NCBI GenBank assembly: GCA_035267815.1
Contig: DATFLK010000061.1
Coordinates: forward strand, 1-12,136
DNA from: DATFLK01 sp035267815
GTDB taxonomy: Bacteria; Pseudomonadota; Zetaproteobacteria; Mariprofundales; Mariprofundaceae
Length of the DNA: 12,136 nt
Reading direction: 5' to 3'
The notes below the pieces were generated by a model that saw only the letters and a program-made list of their open reading frames with translations, was not told where the DNA came from and searched no databases. Within the stretch, counting starts at the first letter, position 1. Each line of letters opens with the position of its first letter. The translations under genes and the position numbers were made by a program. This document shows positions 1 through 7,287 of this stretch, in pieces.

Positions 1-583
1 CGGCCGGGTCGAAATCCTGTACGCCGAGCGACATGCGGTTGAAGCCGACCTGGCGCAACACCTCGACGGTATCGCGGTTGCACTCCCGCGGGTCGATCTC
101 GATGCTGTATTCACCCTCGTCATCCGGAGCGAAATCGAAGCGCTCGTGCAGGGTATTCATCAGGGTACGGATCTGTTGCTCGTTCAGGAATGTGGGAGTG
201 CCGCCTCCCCAGTGCAATTGCGTGACCGGCCGATCTCGTCCAAGGTGTGCGGCCAACATGTCGATCTCGCGCAGCAGGTAATCGACATAAGGGGTGGCGC
301 GCTCACGCTGCTTGGTGGCGATCTTGTTGCAGCCGCAGTAGTAACAGACGGTATCGCAGAAGGGGACATGCAGGTAGAGGGATATAGGAGCCTCGCTACC
401 GCCAGCACGCTTCAGGCTCTTGGCATAATCTTCCGCGTTGATCCCTTCATGGAACATCGGGGCGGTTGGGTAGGAGGTATAGCGAGGCCCGGCCTTGTTG
501 TACTTATGGATCAGCTCAAGATTGAAGAGGGCATCGGCGCCGGTGGTCTGCATGGGGGTGGTTGTCGTTGGATCTTCGCTCAT
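1..583 (-). CDS. hemN: Oxygen-independent coproporphyrinogen III oxidase HemN, N-terminal part (3' end outside window)
   Basis: This radical-SAM enzyme oxidatively decarboxylates coproporphyrinogen III to protoporphyrinogen IX in the cytoplasm without O2, for haem synthesis. The 194 visible codons carry the family signature YNKAGPRYTSYPTAP near residue 30, then HVPFCDTVCYYCGC, where the CxxxCxxC cysteines bind the 4Fe-4S cluster and the extra Cys is typical of HemN, then LHWGGGTPTFLN (SAM binding), SIEIDPRE and NRMSLGVQDF. The match to E. coli HemN is continuous, so this is true HemN rather than the shorter HemW. I chose the ATG at 583, which gives an N-terminus of usual length; its ribosome site is weak (AAGG), and an in-frame ATG at 553 is an alternative. 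It lies downstream of cca on the same strand but has its own promoter at 633-660. In an organism with several c-type cytochromes, haem supply under low oxygen is an obvious role. Confidence 0.96.
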   Translation of the reverse strand, partial: MSEDPTTTTPMQTTGADALFNLELIHKYNKAGPRYTSYPTAPMFHEGINAEDYAKSLKRAGGSEAPISLYLHVPFCDTVCYYCGCNKIATKQRERATPYVDYLLREIDMLAAHLGRDRPVTQLHWGGGTPTFLNEQQIRTLMNTLHERFDFAPDDEGEYSIEIDPRECNRDTVEVLRQVGFNRMSLGVQDFDPA

Positions 584-629
584 GTCGGCTGCCTTGTCGG
601 GGTGGGTGCGGGCTCGTATGCCTGTAAAC

Positions 630-651
630 ACCATTCTAGGACGGGAATGGT
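630..651. promoter_or_regulatory. Candidate operator over the hemN promoter (7-bp inverted repeat)
   Basis: ACCATTC (630-636) and GAATGGT (645-651) are perfect inverted copies separated by 8 nt. The element covers the -10 box and most of the spacer of the hemN promoter, which is a typical repressor position. It does not match the Fnr box (TTGAT-N4-ATCAA) or a Fur box, so the regulator is unknown. The symmetry is seen directly; the regulatory role is inferred. Confidence 0.45.
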
Positions 652-660
652 CTGTGTCAA
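633..660 (-). promoter_or_regulatory. Sigma-70 promoter of hemN
   Basis: Read on the minus strand, the -35 box is TTGACA (660-655), a perfect consensus, followed after 16 nt by TAGAAT (638-633), which differs from TATAAT at one base. The predicted start is near 626, leaving a leader of about 40 nt before the hemN ATG at 583. The -10 box lies inside a perfect inverted repeat (630-651), so the promoter is probably regulated. Confidence 0.75.
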
Positions 661-672
661 AAGAGGGTGCTG

Positions 673-2067
673 CTATTCGGTATGGCGTTTTTGTTGTCGA
701 TACCAGCGGATGGCGTCTTCGGTATCGCTGAATACGCCATCCAGCTGCGCTCCATAAGCGGCGGAGAGGACCTCCCCCATTTCAGGTCCCGGTGACATGC
801 CCAGTTCCAGCAGCATCTTGCCGGTCAGCAGGGGCGGCGGCGTGCCCCGGTGGCTGGTCAGTGTCTCGGCCTTCTGCAGCCAAGCAAGAGCCGGGCGGGA
901 GGGGGGATGTGGCGCACGGCCCGAGGCATCGGCTTCGACCAGTGCCTCCCAAAGCTCAATGTTGGCCGGTTCCAGGCGCTGGGCGAGACGCCGCACCGCC
1001 CTGTCGGTCGGCTGGCCGTGCATGTGCGTCAGATGCTCCCTGATCAGCGGTTCGATGTTTCTGGTCAATGTGGCGGGTGCTCCGATGCGGGAGAAGAAAT
1101 GCCGGGCCAGTGCCACGCCTTCGATGGCGTGGTTGGGGGAACGGATGGTGCCGGTATCGTCCGTGATGGTGACCGCGGGTTTGCCGAAATCGTGTGTCAG
1201 CGCGCTGAATACCAGAAGCCAGCGCTGCTGGCCGTGCCAGTCGTGGTGCTCGGCCACTTCCGCGGCCCAGTCAACGACCTGCAGGGTGTGGGTCCAGACA
1301 TTCCCCTCCGGATGCCATTTCGGATTTTGTGGGCAGTCGATCAGCGCGGTCAGTTCCGGATAGAGCTCAAGCCAGCCGCTCTGTTGCAGGACGGTCAGAC
1401 CGCGCGAAGGGTATCGGCCCTCGGCCCATTTTCGCCACTCTTGCCAGATTCGTTCGACCGCAAGGGTGCCGGCTTCGCAGAGAAGTTGTTGGCAGAGGAG
1501 GGCCGTGTCCGGATGCAGTTCCAGATCGAAACGGGCTGCGAACTGCATCGCGCGCAGCACTCGAAGCGGATCTTCCGCGAAGGCGGGTGAGATATGACGC
1601 AGGACGCCGGCATCCAGATCGCGTTCGCCACCGTGGAAATCGAACAGGATCTCGGAGATCGGATCGAACATCATGGCATTGATGGTGAAATCCCGACGAC
1701 TGCTGGCTGTCTCGGGTGCAAGATGTGGATCGGTTTGTACCCGGAAACCGCGATGACCGCTGGCGATCTTGTACTCCTGGCGGGGAAGGGCGACATCCAC
1801 CTCCAGATTCTCCATCCAGCACTTAATGACACCGAAGGAGCGCCCCACCGTTTCGCAGTGCCCGAGCTTGCCTAGTATGTGGCCGATCTCTTTCTCCGTC
1901 AGGCCGTAGACCTCAATGTCCATATCCTTCGGTGTCCGGTGCAGCATCATGTCGCGCACGCAGCCACCGACCAGATAGGCATGGCCACCAGCCTCGTTCA
2001 GATGACGGCAGATGCGTGTCACCGCATCGCTTGCGTCGAGATGAATGGCGTGCTTCATGGATGCCAT
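673..2067 (-). CDS. cca: tRNA nucleotidyltransferase (CCA-adding enzyme, class II, with HD domain)
   Basis: This enzyme adds or repairs the 3' CCA end of tRNAs using CTP and ATP without a template. The protein (464 aa from this start) has the nucleotidyltransferase head: LVGGCVRDMM (about residues 32-41), the metal-binding DxD of KDMDIEVYG (Asp48, Asp50), RRDFTINAM (about 124-132), EDPLRVLRAMQFAARF and the neck motif ERIWQEW. A C-terminal HD phosphohydrolase domain follows, with HTLQVVDW and LTHDFGKP. At 464 aa it is longer than E. coli Cca (about 412 aa). The start is uncertain: ATG at 2067 is chosen, with ATG 2058 and TTG 2094 as alternatives, none with a good ribosome site. It diverges from mdh. 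A narrower activity (A-adding only, or poly(A) polymerase) cannot be excluded, because these class II relatives share the same motifs. Confidence 0.9.
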   Translation of the reverse strand: MASMKHAIHLDASDAVTRICRHLNEAGGHAYLVGGCVRDMMLHRTPKDMDIEVYGLTEKEIGHILGKLGHCETVGRSFGVIKCWMENLEVDVALPRQEYKIASGHRGFRVQTDPHLAPETASSRRDFTINAMMFDPISEILFDFHGGERDLDAGVLRHISPAFAEDPLRVLRAMQFAARFDLELHPDTALLCQQLLCEAGTLAVERIWQEWRKWAEGRYPSRGLTVLQQSGWLELYPELTALIDCPQNPKWHPEGNVWTHTLQVVDWAAEVAEHHDWHGQQRWLLVFSALTHDFGKPAVTITDDTGTIRSPNHAIEGVALARHFFSRIGAPATLTRNIEPLIREHLTHMHGQPTDRAVRRLAQRLEPANIELWEALVEADASGRAPHPPSRPALAWLQKAETLTSHRGTPPPLLTGKMLLELGMSPGPEMGEVLSAAYGAQLDGVFSDTEDAIRWYRQQKRHTE

Positions 2068-2106
2068 TTCACGTTCGACAAGTCGGGAAAGCAAGTCTAT
2101 GTTGAG

Positions 2107-2123
2107 CCCTGATTCTGACAGGG
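2107..2123. promoter_or_regulatory. Small inverted repeat between cca and mdh
   Basis: CCCTG (2107-2111) and CAGGG (2119-2123) form a perfect 5-bp inverted repeat around 7 nt in the short divergent space between cca and mdh. It could be an operator or a weak leader hairpin. No convincing -35/-10 pair is visible for either gene, so the function is open. Confidence 0.2.
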
Positions 2124-2153
2124 AAGTTGATTGACCCGTACAAAGGAGCGCGT

Positions 2154-3134
2154 ATGCGATGGTCTGAAACCGGAGGTATGGGAAGCGGCGGTTTCCTTCG
2201 CAAAAAGGTAACAGTGGTCGGTGCAGGTCATGTCGGTGCCACAGCAGCGTTTCTTGCTGCCCAAAAGGAACTGGCCAATATCGTGATTCTGGATGTCATG
2301 GAAGGTGTGCCGCAGGGCAAGGCGCTCGATATGTACGAATCCTCCCCGATTCAGGGATTTGATGCCAGCCTGCTCGGTACACAGGATTATGCTGATACCG
2401 CAGGCTCCGATCTGGTTATCATCACTGCGGGTATCGCACGCAAACCGGGCATGAGTCGGGACGACCTGTTGGCCACCAATGTGAAGATTGTGGCCGAAGT
2501 GACACGCAATATTGTTCAACATTCTCCCGATTGCGTGATTCTTGTCGTTACCAATCCGCTCGATGCCATGGTCTATACGGCAAGGCAGGTCTCCGGATTT
2601 CCCAAACAGCGTGTCATCGGTATGGCCGGCGTGCTGGATTCCGCCCGCATGCGCGCCTTTATCGCCGAGGAGCTGAAAGTCTCTATCGCCGATGTCAGCG
2701 CTTTCGTACTGGGCGGTCATGGCGATACCATGGTGCCGCTGCCCCGTTACTCCACGGTGGCTGGCATCCCCATCACCGAACTGATGAGCGAGGCACAGGT
2801 GGCGGCGATCTGTGATCGTACTGCCAAGGGTGGGGCGGAGATCGTTGGCTATCTCAAGACCGGTTCCGCTTTCTATGCACCTGGTGCCGCCGTGGTCGAG
2901 ATGGCCGAGGCGATTTTGAAGGACAAGAAACGCATCCTTCCCTGTGCTGCTTATCTGGAGGGGGAGTACGGCGTCGACGGTTACTATCTGGGCGTGCCCT
3001 GCAAGCTGGGAGGCAATGGGGTCGAGTCGGTGATGGAGCTGGACCTCTCCGAAGAGGAGTCCATGGCGCTGCACAACTCGATGGAGGCGGTGAAGGGACT
3101 GGCCCAGCAGGTCAACGATCTGAATCTTTTCTAG
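2154..3134 (+). CDS. mdh: Malate dehydrogenase, NAD-dependent, LDH-like type
   Basis: This enzyme interconverts malate and oxaloacetate with NAD in the TCA cycle (cytoplasm). From the ATG at 2154 the protein has 326 aa: Rossmann motif VGAGHVG (to residue 28), Asp47 ending the second strand (NAD preference), substrate-loop arginines in ARKPGMSR (Arg96 and Arg102, the latter placed as expected for malate rather than lactate), TNPLD (133-137), Arg165 and catalytic His189 in GGHGD. It belongs to the tetrameric, LDH-like bacterial MDH group, not the E. coli type. The start is decided by AAAGGAG (2142-2148), five bases before ATG 2154; an upstream in-frame TTG (2127) and a later ATG (2178) fit less well. 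It is the first gene of mdh-sucC-sucD. Malate rather than lactate activity is inferred from the arginine motif. Confidence 0.95.
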   Translation: MRWSETGGMGSGGFLRKKVTVVGAGHVGATAAFLAAQKELANIVILDVMEGVPQGKALDMYESSPIQGFDASLLGTQDYADTAGSDLVIITAGIARKPGMSRDDLLATNVKIVAEVTRNIVQHSPDCVILVVTNPLDAMVYTARQVSGFPKQRVIGMAGVLDSARMRAFIAEELKVSIADVSAFVLGGHGDTMVPLPRYSTVAGIPITELMSEAQVAAICDRTAKGGAEIVGYLKTGSAFYAPGAAVVEMAEAILKDKKRILPCAAYLEGEYGVDGYYLGVPCKLGGNGVESVMELDLSEEESMALHNSMEAVKGLAQQVNDLNLF

Positions 3135-3214
3135 ATCCGGTATCGCCGTCGCCATGAGAACGGTGTGCGGGTGAACCGGATCACCTTATCGGGCATGATT
3201 GTGCCCACCCCGAT
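3134..3214 (+). promoter_or_regulatory. mdh-sucC intergenic region with inverted repeats
   Basis: The roughly 100-nt gap holds a perfect 8-bp inverted repeat, GATCCGGT (3134-3141) and ACCGGATC (3175-3182), starting at the last base of the mdh stop codon. A second short hairpin, GGGCA (3191-3195) with TGCCC (3202-3206), follows, and ATCGGG/CCCGAT (3188-3193/3209-3214) offers an alternative pairing. There is no T-run, so these are not classic terminators. They may set mRNA processing or relative expression of mdh and sucCD. Confidence 0.3.
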
Positions 3215-3235
3215 GTGAGAGGAGGGGGATTCCCC

Positions 3236-4408
3236 ATGAATGTCCACGAGTATCAGGCCAAAAGTATTTTGTTCGACTTCGGCGTACCAGTGCCGAAAGG
3301 GCGTTTGGTCGAGAGCGTGCAGGATGTGCGCGAGGCGGCCGACGAGATTGGCGGTGGCCGCTGGGTTGCCAAGGCGCAGATTCATGCCGGTGGAAGAGGA
3401 AAGGCCGGCGGTGTGAAGGTCTGCGATGGTGTGGATGCCTTGGAGGGTGCGGCTCGGGACCTTTTGGGGGCGCATCTGGTCACCGCACAGACGGGCAGTG
3501 AAGGCAAGGAGGTGCACAAGCTTTGGATCGAAGAGGGGCTTGATATCGGACGGGAGCTCTACCTCAGCCTGTTGGTGGATCGAAAGGCCGAATGTGTCAG
3601 CTTCATGGTCAGCCCCGAGGGAGGCATGGATATTGAACAGGTGGCTGCCAAGACACCGGAGCGCATCCTGCATCTGCGCATTGATCCCGCTGCTGGATTC
3701 CAGCCGTATGCCGCTCGCCGCATGGCCTTCTTCCTCGGGCTTGAAGGAGAGGTGGCCAAGCGCTTTGCCGAGCTCGCCGGACAACTCTATGAGGCATTTG
3801 TCTGCACCGATGCGAGTCTGATCGAATTAAATCCTCTGGTATTGACGTCGGAGCAGAAACTTCTGGCGCTCGATGCCAAGATGGTGTTCGACGACAATGC
3901 CCTTTATCGCCATGCCGACATCCGGGAACTTCGTGATCTCGACGAGGAGGATGCCAAGGAGGTGGAGGCCTCGCAGTTCGGGCTCAACTATATCTCCCTG
4001 GACGGAAACATCGGCTGTATGGTTAACGGTGCCGGGCTTGCCATGGCGAGCATGGATATCATTCAACTGAAAGGTGGCAGGCCGGCCAACTTTCTCGACG
4101 TGGGAGGCGGTGTGACCGAGGCAGCAGTGGAGGAGGGATTTAGGCTGCTCTTCTCCGATGCGCACGTGCAGGCTGTATTGGTCAACATCTTTGGCGGCAT
4201 TGTCCGCTGTGACATCATCGCCCGCGGTCTGCTGGCAGCCGTGAAGCATGTGCCCATGCGTGTCCCGGTGGTGATGAGACTGGTCGGTACGCGCGAGGAA
4301 GAGGGAAGGCGCCTGATCGAAGAGGCCGGGCTCGATATTACCTGGGCGGGGGATCTGGACGAGGCCGCCCAACTGGCTGTGGCAGCAGGCAAGGAGGCAC
4401 GGGCATGA
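3236..4408 (+). CDS. sucC: Succinyl-CoA synthetase (ADP-forming), beta subunit
   Basis: With SucD it converts succinyl-CoA, ADP or GDP and phosphate to succinate, CoA and ATP or GTP in the TCA cycle, and runs in reverse in reductive pathways. The 390-aa protein has the usual length and aligns along its whole length with E. coli SucC: start NVHEYQAK, ATP-grasp loop IHAGGRGKAGGVK (about 49-61), the LIELNPLV segment, LDGNIGCMVNGAGLAM and the phosphate-site region LVNIFGGIVRCDIIA. ATG 3236 is preceded by GAGGAGGGGG at a suitable distance; the GTG in the same frame at 3215 is not needed. Its stop codon overlaps the sucD start (ATGA, 4405-4408), which suggests translational coupling that keeps the subunits in equal amounts. 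It lies about 100 nt after mdh and is probably cotranscribed. Confidence 0.97.
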   Translation: MNVHEYQAKSILFDFGVPVPKGRLVESVQDVREAADEIGGGRWVAKAQIHAGGRGKAGGVKVCDGVDALEGAARDLLGAHLVTAQTGSEGKEVHKLWIEEGLDIGRELYLSLLVDRKAECVSFMVSPEGGMDIEQVAAKTPERILHLRIDPAAGFQPYAARRMAFFLGLEGEVAKRFAELAGQLYEAFVCTDASLIELNPLVLTSEQKLLALDAKMVFDDNALYRHADIRELRDLDEEDAKEVEASQFGLNYISLDGNIGCMVNGAGLAMASMDIIQLKGGRPANFLDVGGGVTEAAVEEGFRLLFSDAHVQAVLVNIFGGIVRCDIIARGLLAAVKHVPMRVPVVMRLVGTREEEGRRLIEEAGLDITWAGDLDEAAQLAVAAGKEARA

Positions 4409-5280
4409 GCATTCTGGTCAATGGCGAGACACGTGTGATCTGTCAGGGCTTTACCGGCAAGCAGGGTACCTTTCACTCCGAACAAATGTTGGCCTACGGC
4501 ACGAAGCTTGTCGGCGGTGTTACGCCCGGCAAGGGTGGAAGCCGCCATCTTGAACTGCCCGTATTCGATACGGTGGCCGATGCGAAGGCTGAAACAGGCG
4601 CGAACGCTTCGGTGATCTACGTGCCGGCGCCCTTTGCTGCCGATGCCATTCTGGAGGCGGTGGATGCCGGCCTCGGGCTGGTGGTCTGCATTACCGAAGG
4701 GGTGCCGGTACAGGACATGCTCAAGGTCAAAAGGGTGCTCGCCAGCGCCGAAACCGTACTGATTGGGCCCAACTGCCCCGGCGTGATTACGCCGGGGGAA
4801 TGCAAGATCGGCATTATGCCGGGTCATATCCATCTGCCCGGCCGGATCGGGGTAATCTCCCGTTCCGGAACGTTGACCTACGAGGCGGTGGCGCAGCTGA
4901 CGGCGACAGGGCTGGGGCAGAGCACCTGCATCGGTATCGGCGGTGATCCACTGATCGGCATGGACTTCGTCGAGGGGCTCAGGCGGTTCGAATCGGATCC
5001 GCAGACCGAAGGGGTAATCATGATCGGCGAGATCGGCGGCAGTGCCGAGGAGGAGGCCGCAGCTTATATCCACGAGCATGTTACCAAGCCGGTCGTGGCC
5101 TTCGTGGCCGGCTCCACGGCCCCCAAGGGCAGGCGCATGGGGCATGCCGGTGCCATTGTCTCCGGCGGTTCAGGTACCGCAGAGGGTAAATTTACCGCAC
5201 TGGAGAGGGCCGGTGTTATCGTGGAACGTAATCCCACATTACTGGGTCAGCGCATGCTGGAGCGCCTGAAAAGGGATTAG
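4405..5280 (+). CDS. sucD: Succinyl-CoA synthetase, alpha subunit
   Basis: This is the CoA-binding and phosphohistidine subunit of succinyl-CoA synthetase. The 291-aa protein starts SILVNGETRVICQGFTG, then the CoA-binding motif around GKQGTFH and GGVTPGKGG, GPNCPGVITPGECKIGIMPG, SRSGTLTYEA, IGIGGDPLIGMDF, and near the C-terminus the active-site segment MGHAGAIVSGGSGTAEGKF, in which His247 is the phosphorylated residue. Length and all motifs are as in E. coli SucD. The ATG overlaps the sucC stop. The gene ends at 5280, where its TAG overlaps the TAA of the convergent membrane-protein gene (5277-5280). No convincing terminator hairpin follows, although a run of seven T lies at 5291-5297. Confidence 0.97.
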   Translation: MSILVNGETRVICQGFTGKQGTFHSEQMLAYGTKLVGGVTPGKGGSRHLELPVFDTVADAKAETGANASVIYVPAPFAADAILEAVDAGLGLVVCITEGVPVQDMLKVKRVLASAETVLIGPNCPGVITPGECKIGIMPGHIHLPGRIGVISRSGTLTYEAVAQLTATGLGQSTCIGIGGDPLIGMDFVEGLRRFESDPQTEGVIMIGEIGGSAEEEAAAYIHEHVTKPVVAFVAGSTAPKGRRMGHAGAIVSGGSGTAEGKFTALERAGVIVERNPTLLGQRMLERLKRD

Positions 5281-5546
5281 CGCCCCGAGGTTTTTTTACC
5301 CTGTTTTCGCATGTAGTAGAGAATCCAGATATCCATGACAAGGGCGGCCGCGATCCACAGCGAGATCAGCCAGTCGTGCAGTCCGGTCGCCCTGGCCAGT
5401 GCTGTCATGCCACCGGCGTTCTGGCCTAGATGCCATAGAAGAAGGAACAGCAGTGCGTGACCGCCGATCAGAACTGTCAGGAACAGGATGGTCCATACAG
5501 CCGTGATGAACAGGGAGATGTTCGAACGTGTGCCCGGTTTCTGCAT
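5277..5546 (-). CDS. Small two-helix inner-membrane protein of unknown function
   Basis: The 89-aa product has a short polar N-terminus, a long hydrophobic stretch at about residues 11-41 (rich in L, F and W), a polar loop of about 15 residues, and a second membrane helix at about 57-78 (SLWIAAALVMDIWILYYM), ending in a basic tail RKQGKKTSGR. The positive tail suggests a cytoplasmic C-terminus. I do not recognise a family. The gene is supported by an excellent ribosome site (AAAGGAG, 5 nt before the ATG) and by its place 39 nt after bamE on the same strand. It is the last gene of the envelope set and ends in a convergent 4-base overlap with sucD. A role in the envelope is only suggested by its neighbours. 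Confidence 0.75.
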   Translation of the reverse strand: MQKPGTRSNISLFITAVWTILFLTVLIGGHALLFLLLWHLGQNAGGMTALARATGLHDWLISLWIAAALVMDIWILYYMRKQGKKTSGR

Positions 5547-5585
5547 GTGCTCCTTTCCTTTCTCTGGTCGGTGAATGGGTGGTGA

Positions 5586-5912
5586 CTACTGCTCCTCCTT
5601 CCGAGGGGTGTCGAAACCGGTAAGACGGACGTTTTTCACACGCCATGCGTCATCATAGACGATATCGACGCGTCGGCGATATTTTTTGCCAGTGTTTGGG
5701 TTGTAGTAGTCATCCACGTAAATGGCATGATGCGGATGCAGTGAGTCGTGCAGCACCACGGTGCCGAGCAGCCTTTGCACCCGGAAACGGCTGTCTCCCA
5801 CCTGGATCTGTCGGGCCAACTCCGGTTTGATGACATTGCCTTGCTGCATGACGTGTTTCAGACACCCTCCCAGCAGGAGCAGGGCGATCAGGGCGATATA
5901 CCTGATATTCAT
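5586..5912 (-). CDS. bamE: Outer-membrane assembly lipoprotein BamE (SmpA/OmlA family)
   Basis: BamE is an outer-membrane lipoprotein that supports the BAM complex, which inserts beta-barrel proteins. The 108-aa product opens with a short signal peptide and a lipobox ending LLGGC (Cys17 lipidated). The family pattern follows: MQQGNVIKPE, then IQVGDSRFRVQRLLGTV (the usual VGMTxxQVxxLLGTP segment), then aromatic strands YVDDYYNPN, RRRVDIVYDD and VKNVRLTGF. The length fits E. coli BamE (113 aa). I chose the start at 5912 because it forms an ATGA overlap with the hldD stop and places the lipobox correctly; a longer reading frame exists but would bury the signal peptide. Coupling to hldD joins LPS core synthesis and outer-membrane protein assembly. 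The Cyc2-like porin in this window would presumably be a client of the BAM complex. Confidence 0.85.
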   Translation of the reverse strand: MNIRYIALIALLLLGGCLKHVMQQGNVIKPELARQIQVGDSRFRVQRLLGTVVLHDSLHPHHAIYVDDYYNPNTGKKYRRRVDIVYDDAWRVKNVRLTGFDTPRKEEQ

Positions 5913-6856
5913 GCCGGGGCCTCCACCGCTCCAGCGTGGCCGGATTCGAGCATCCGGATATATTCGGCCACGCCATCCTCCAGATGCCATTTCGGTGTCC
6001 AACCCAGCAGTTCAACGCTGGTGTTGATATCGGCCTCAGTGTGGTTCTGGTAGAAGTCGTAGGGATTATCGAAGTAGTCGACGTCAAGCGTCAGACCAAG
6101 CGCCTTCTCCAGGCTCTTGATGATATCATTGAAGCAGCGCGACTGGCCGCTACCAACATTGCAGACACCGGAGGAGGCGGCCTGAAGGGCGGCCATGTTG
6201 GCATCGATGACATCGCGGATATAGACAAAATCGCGCCGCTGTTCGCCGTATTTGAACAGGCGCGGACGTGCTCCTGACTTGATCTGATGATAGAGCTGAA
6301 GAATCATCGATGCCGTCTTGTCCTTGTGTCCTTCGCCGGGCCCATAGACGTTGAAGTAGCGGAGTCCGATGATCGGAGCCGGATGTCGGTCGTACCAGCG
6401 TTTGGCGATGCGGTCCATGGCCAGTTTCGAAAAACCGTAGATATTGGCAGGCTCTTCACCCTTGCCGACCTGGTTGGGCGCCGGAGAATTGCCGTAGGTG
6501 CCGGCCGATGAGGCGTAGATCATGCGTGTTCCGGAACAGTAGCTTGCCTCAAGCAGTTCGGCGAACGCATTGGTGTTAACCTCCAGCATATAGCGCTGAT
6601 CCATGATCGTGGTATCGGTGATCGCCGCCTGATGGAAGATGGCGGCATACTCTCCGTCGGCGATCTCCTGGAGGAGATCGGGATCGTTGCAGTCGGCGGC
6701 GCGTACTTGGCAGTCGATATGCATCAGGTTCTTCCAGTCGCCGCTGGTAAAGTTATCCACTACCACGACATCAGTTCCCGGCTGATGGCTGAGGGTTGCG
6801 GCGATATTGGCGCCGATAAACCCGGCCCCTCCGGTGACAAGAATGCGTTCCGTCAT
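5909..6856 (-). CDS. hldD: ADP-L-glycero-D-manno-heptose 6-epimerase
   Basis: HldD epimerises ADP-D-glycero-D-manno-heptose to the L,D form, the donor of inner-core heptose in lipopolysaccharide (cytoplasm, NADP-dependent). The 315-aa protein is an extended short-chain dehydrogenase: GGAGFIG (9-15), DNFTSGDWKNL, IFHQAA, YASSAGTYG (114-122), catalytic Tyr140 and Lys144 in YGFSK, then the family-specific GLRYFNVYGPGEGHKD, KYGEQRRDFVYIRDV and CNVGSGQSRCFNDI. These features separate it from generic UDP-sugar epimerases. The start at ATG 6856 is supported by AGAGGA about 8 nt upstream. It follows the HhH gene by 12 nt and overlaps bamE by ATGA, so it lies in the middle of a five-gene minus-strand set. 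Its presence implies a heptose-containing LPS core. Confidence 0.93.
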   Translation of the reverse strand: MTERILVTGGAGFIGANIAATLSHQPGTDVVVVDNFTSGDWKNLMHIDCQVRAADCNDPDLLQEIADGEYAAIFHQAAITDTTIMDQRYMLEVNTNAFAELLEASYCSGTRMIYASSAGTYGNSPAPNQVGKGEEPANIYGFSKLAMDRIAKRWYDRHPAPIIGLRYFNVYGPGEGHKDKTASMILQLYHQIKSGARPRLFKYGEQRRDFVYIRDVIDANMAALQAASSGVCNVGSGQSRCFNDIIKSLEKALGLTLDVDYFDNPYDFYQNHTEADINTSVELLGWTPKWHLEDGVAEYIRMLESGHAGAVEAPA

Positions 6857-6868
6857 ATCATCAATCCT

Positions 6869-7285
6869 CTACTGCTGTGTGGTATTCGTTGGGGTGGTGG
6901 ACCATCTTTTCTGCAGTGCCTCCAGTGCCAGGACCGTGGCCCTGTTGCACAAAGGGTAACCGGCATGGTTATTGACTCTCTGCATGATATCTTCGGCGGA
7001 AAGGGTTCGGATATCGTGTTCGTTCAGCCCGGCTTCCGCCATCAGACGCGCAATCCATGAGCCTAGGCCCGGCAGAGAGGCGATACGCACGATGTGGATC
7101 AGGACTTCGCAGCGGGGTTCGCTTAACTGGCCGCCGCTGGCCCGGGAGAGTTCCGCCGCATCCGCCTCTGCCAGACTCTCGACCGGACGGCACAGCAGCT
7201 TCAGGACCACCCATTCGCTCTCGCTCAGGAAGTCCCGCTCCTGATGTAACGGGAAGGCACCTGGAAGGGTCTGGACTTCTCCCAT
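6869..7285 (-). CDS. Helix-hairpin-helix (Cdd1-like) protein of unknown function
   Basis: The 138-aa product has a charged N-terminal half (ERDFLSESEWVVLKLLCRPVESLAEADAAEL) and a C-terminal segment IASLPGLGSWIARLMAEAGLNEHDIRTLSAEDIMQRVN, which reads as a helix-hairpin-helix with its LPGLG turn. This is followed by HAGYPLCNRATVLALEALQ, with a lone Cys. The order resembles the small Cdd1/pathogenicity-locus HhH proteins, which bind DNA or act as protein adaptors, but I am not certain of the family. A longer reading frame extends to 7795 on this strand, but that part overlaps the pentapeptide gene in another frame and is low-complexity, so I start at ATG 7285. This start lies 2 nt after the upstream stop, with AAGG right before it, suggesting coupled translation. 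It is placed between a pentapeptide protein and hldD. Confidence 0.7.
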   Translation of the reverse strand: MGEVQTLPGAFPLHQERDFLSESEWVVLKLLCRPVESLAEADAAELSRASGGQLSEPRCEVLIHIVRIASLPGLGSWIARLMAEAGLNEHDIRTLSAEDIMQRVNNHAGYPLCNRATVLALEALQKRWSTTPTNTTQQ

Positions 7286-7287
7286 CC

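Noticed and set aside
850..1590. 246-codon open frame on the plus strand opposite cca
   Set aside because: Antisense to a clear cca gene, with no motifs or ribosome site.
2097..3155. 352-codon open frame on the minus strand covering mdh
   Set aside because: It is a shadow of mdh on the opposite strand; the translation has no recognisable motifs and is rich in His and other composition-driven residues, while mdh has every expected active-site residue.
4063..5145. 360-codon open frame on the minus strand over sucC and sucD
   Set aside because: It lies opposite two fully conserved genes, shows no domain and changes composition midway, so it is a codon-bias effect.
5260..5297. Possible terminator after sucD
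   Set aside because: A run of seven T is present at 5291-5297, but only a 3-bp GGG/CCC pairing or repeated AGCGCC precedes it, which is too weak to call.
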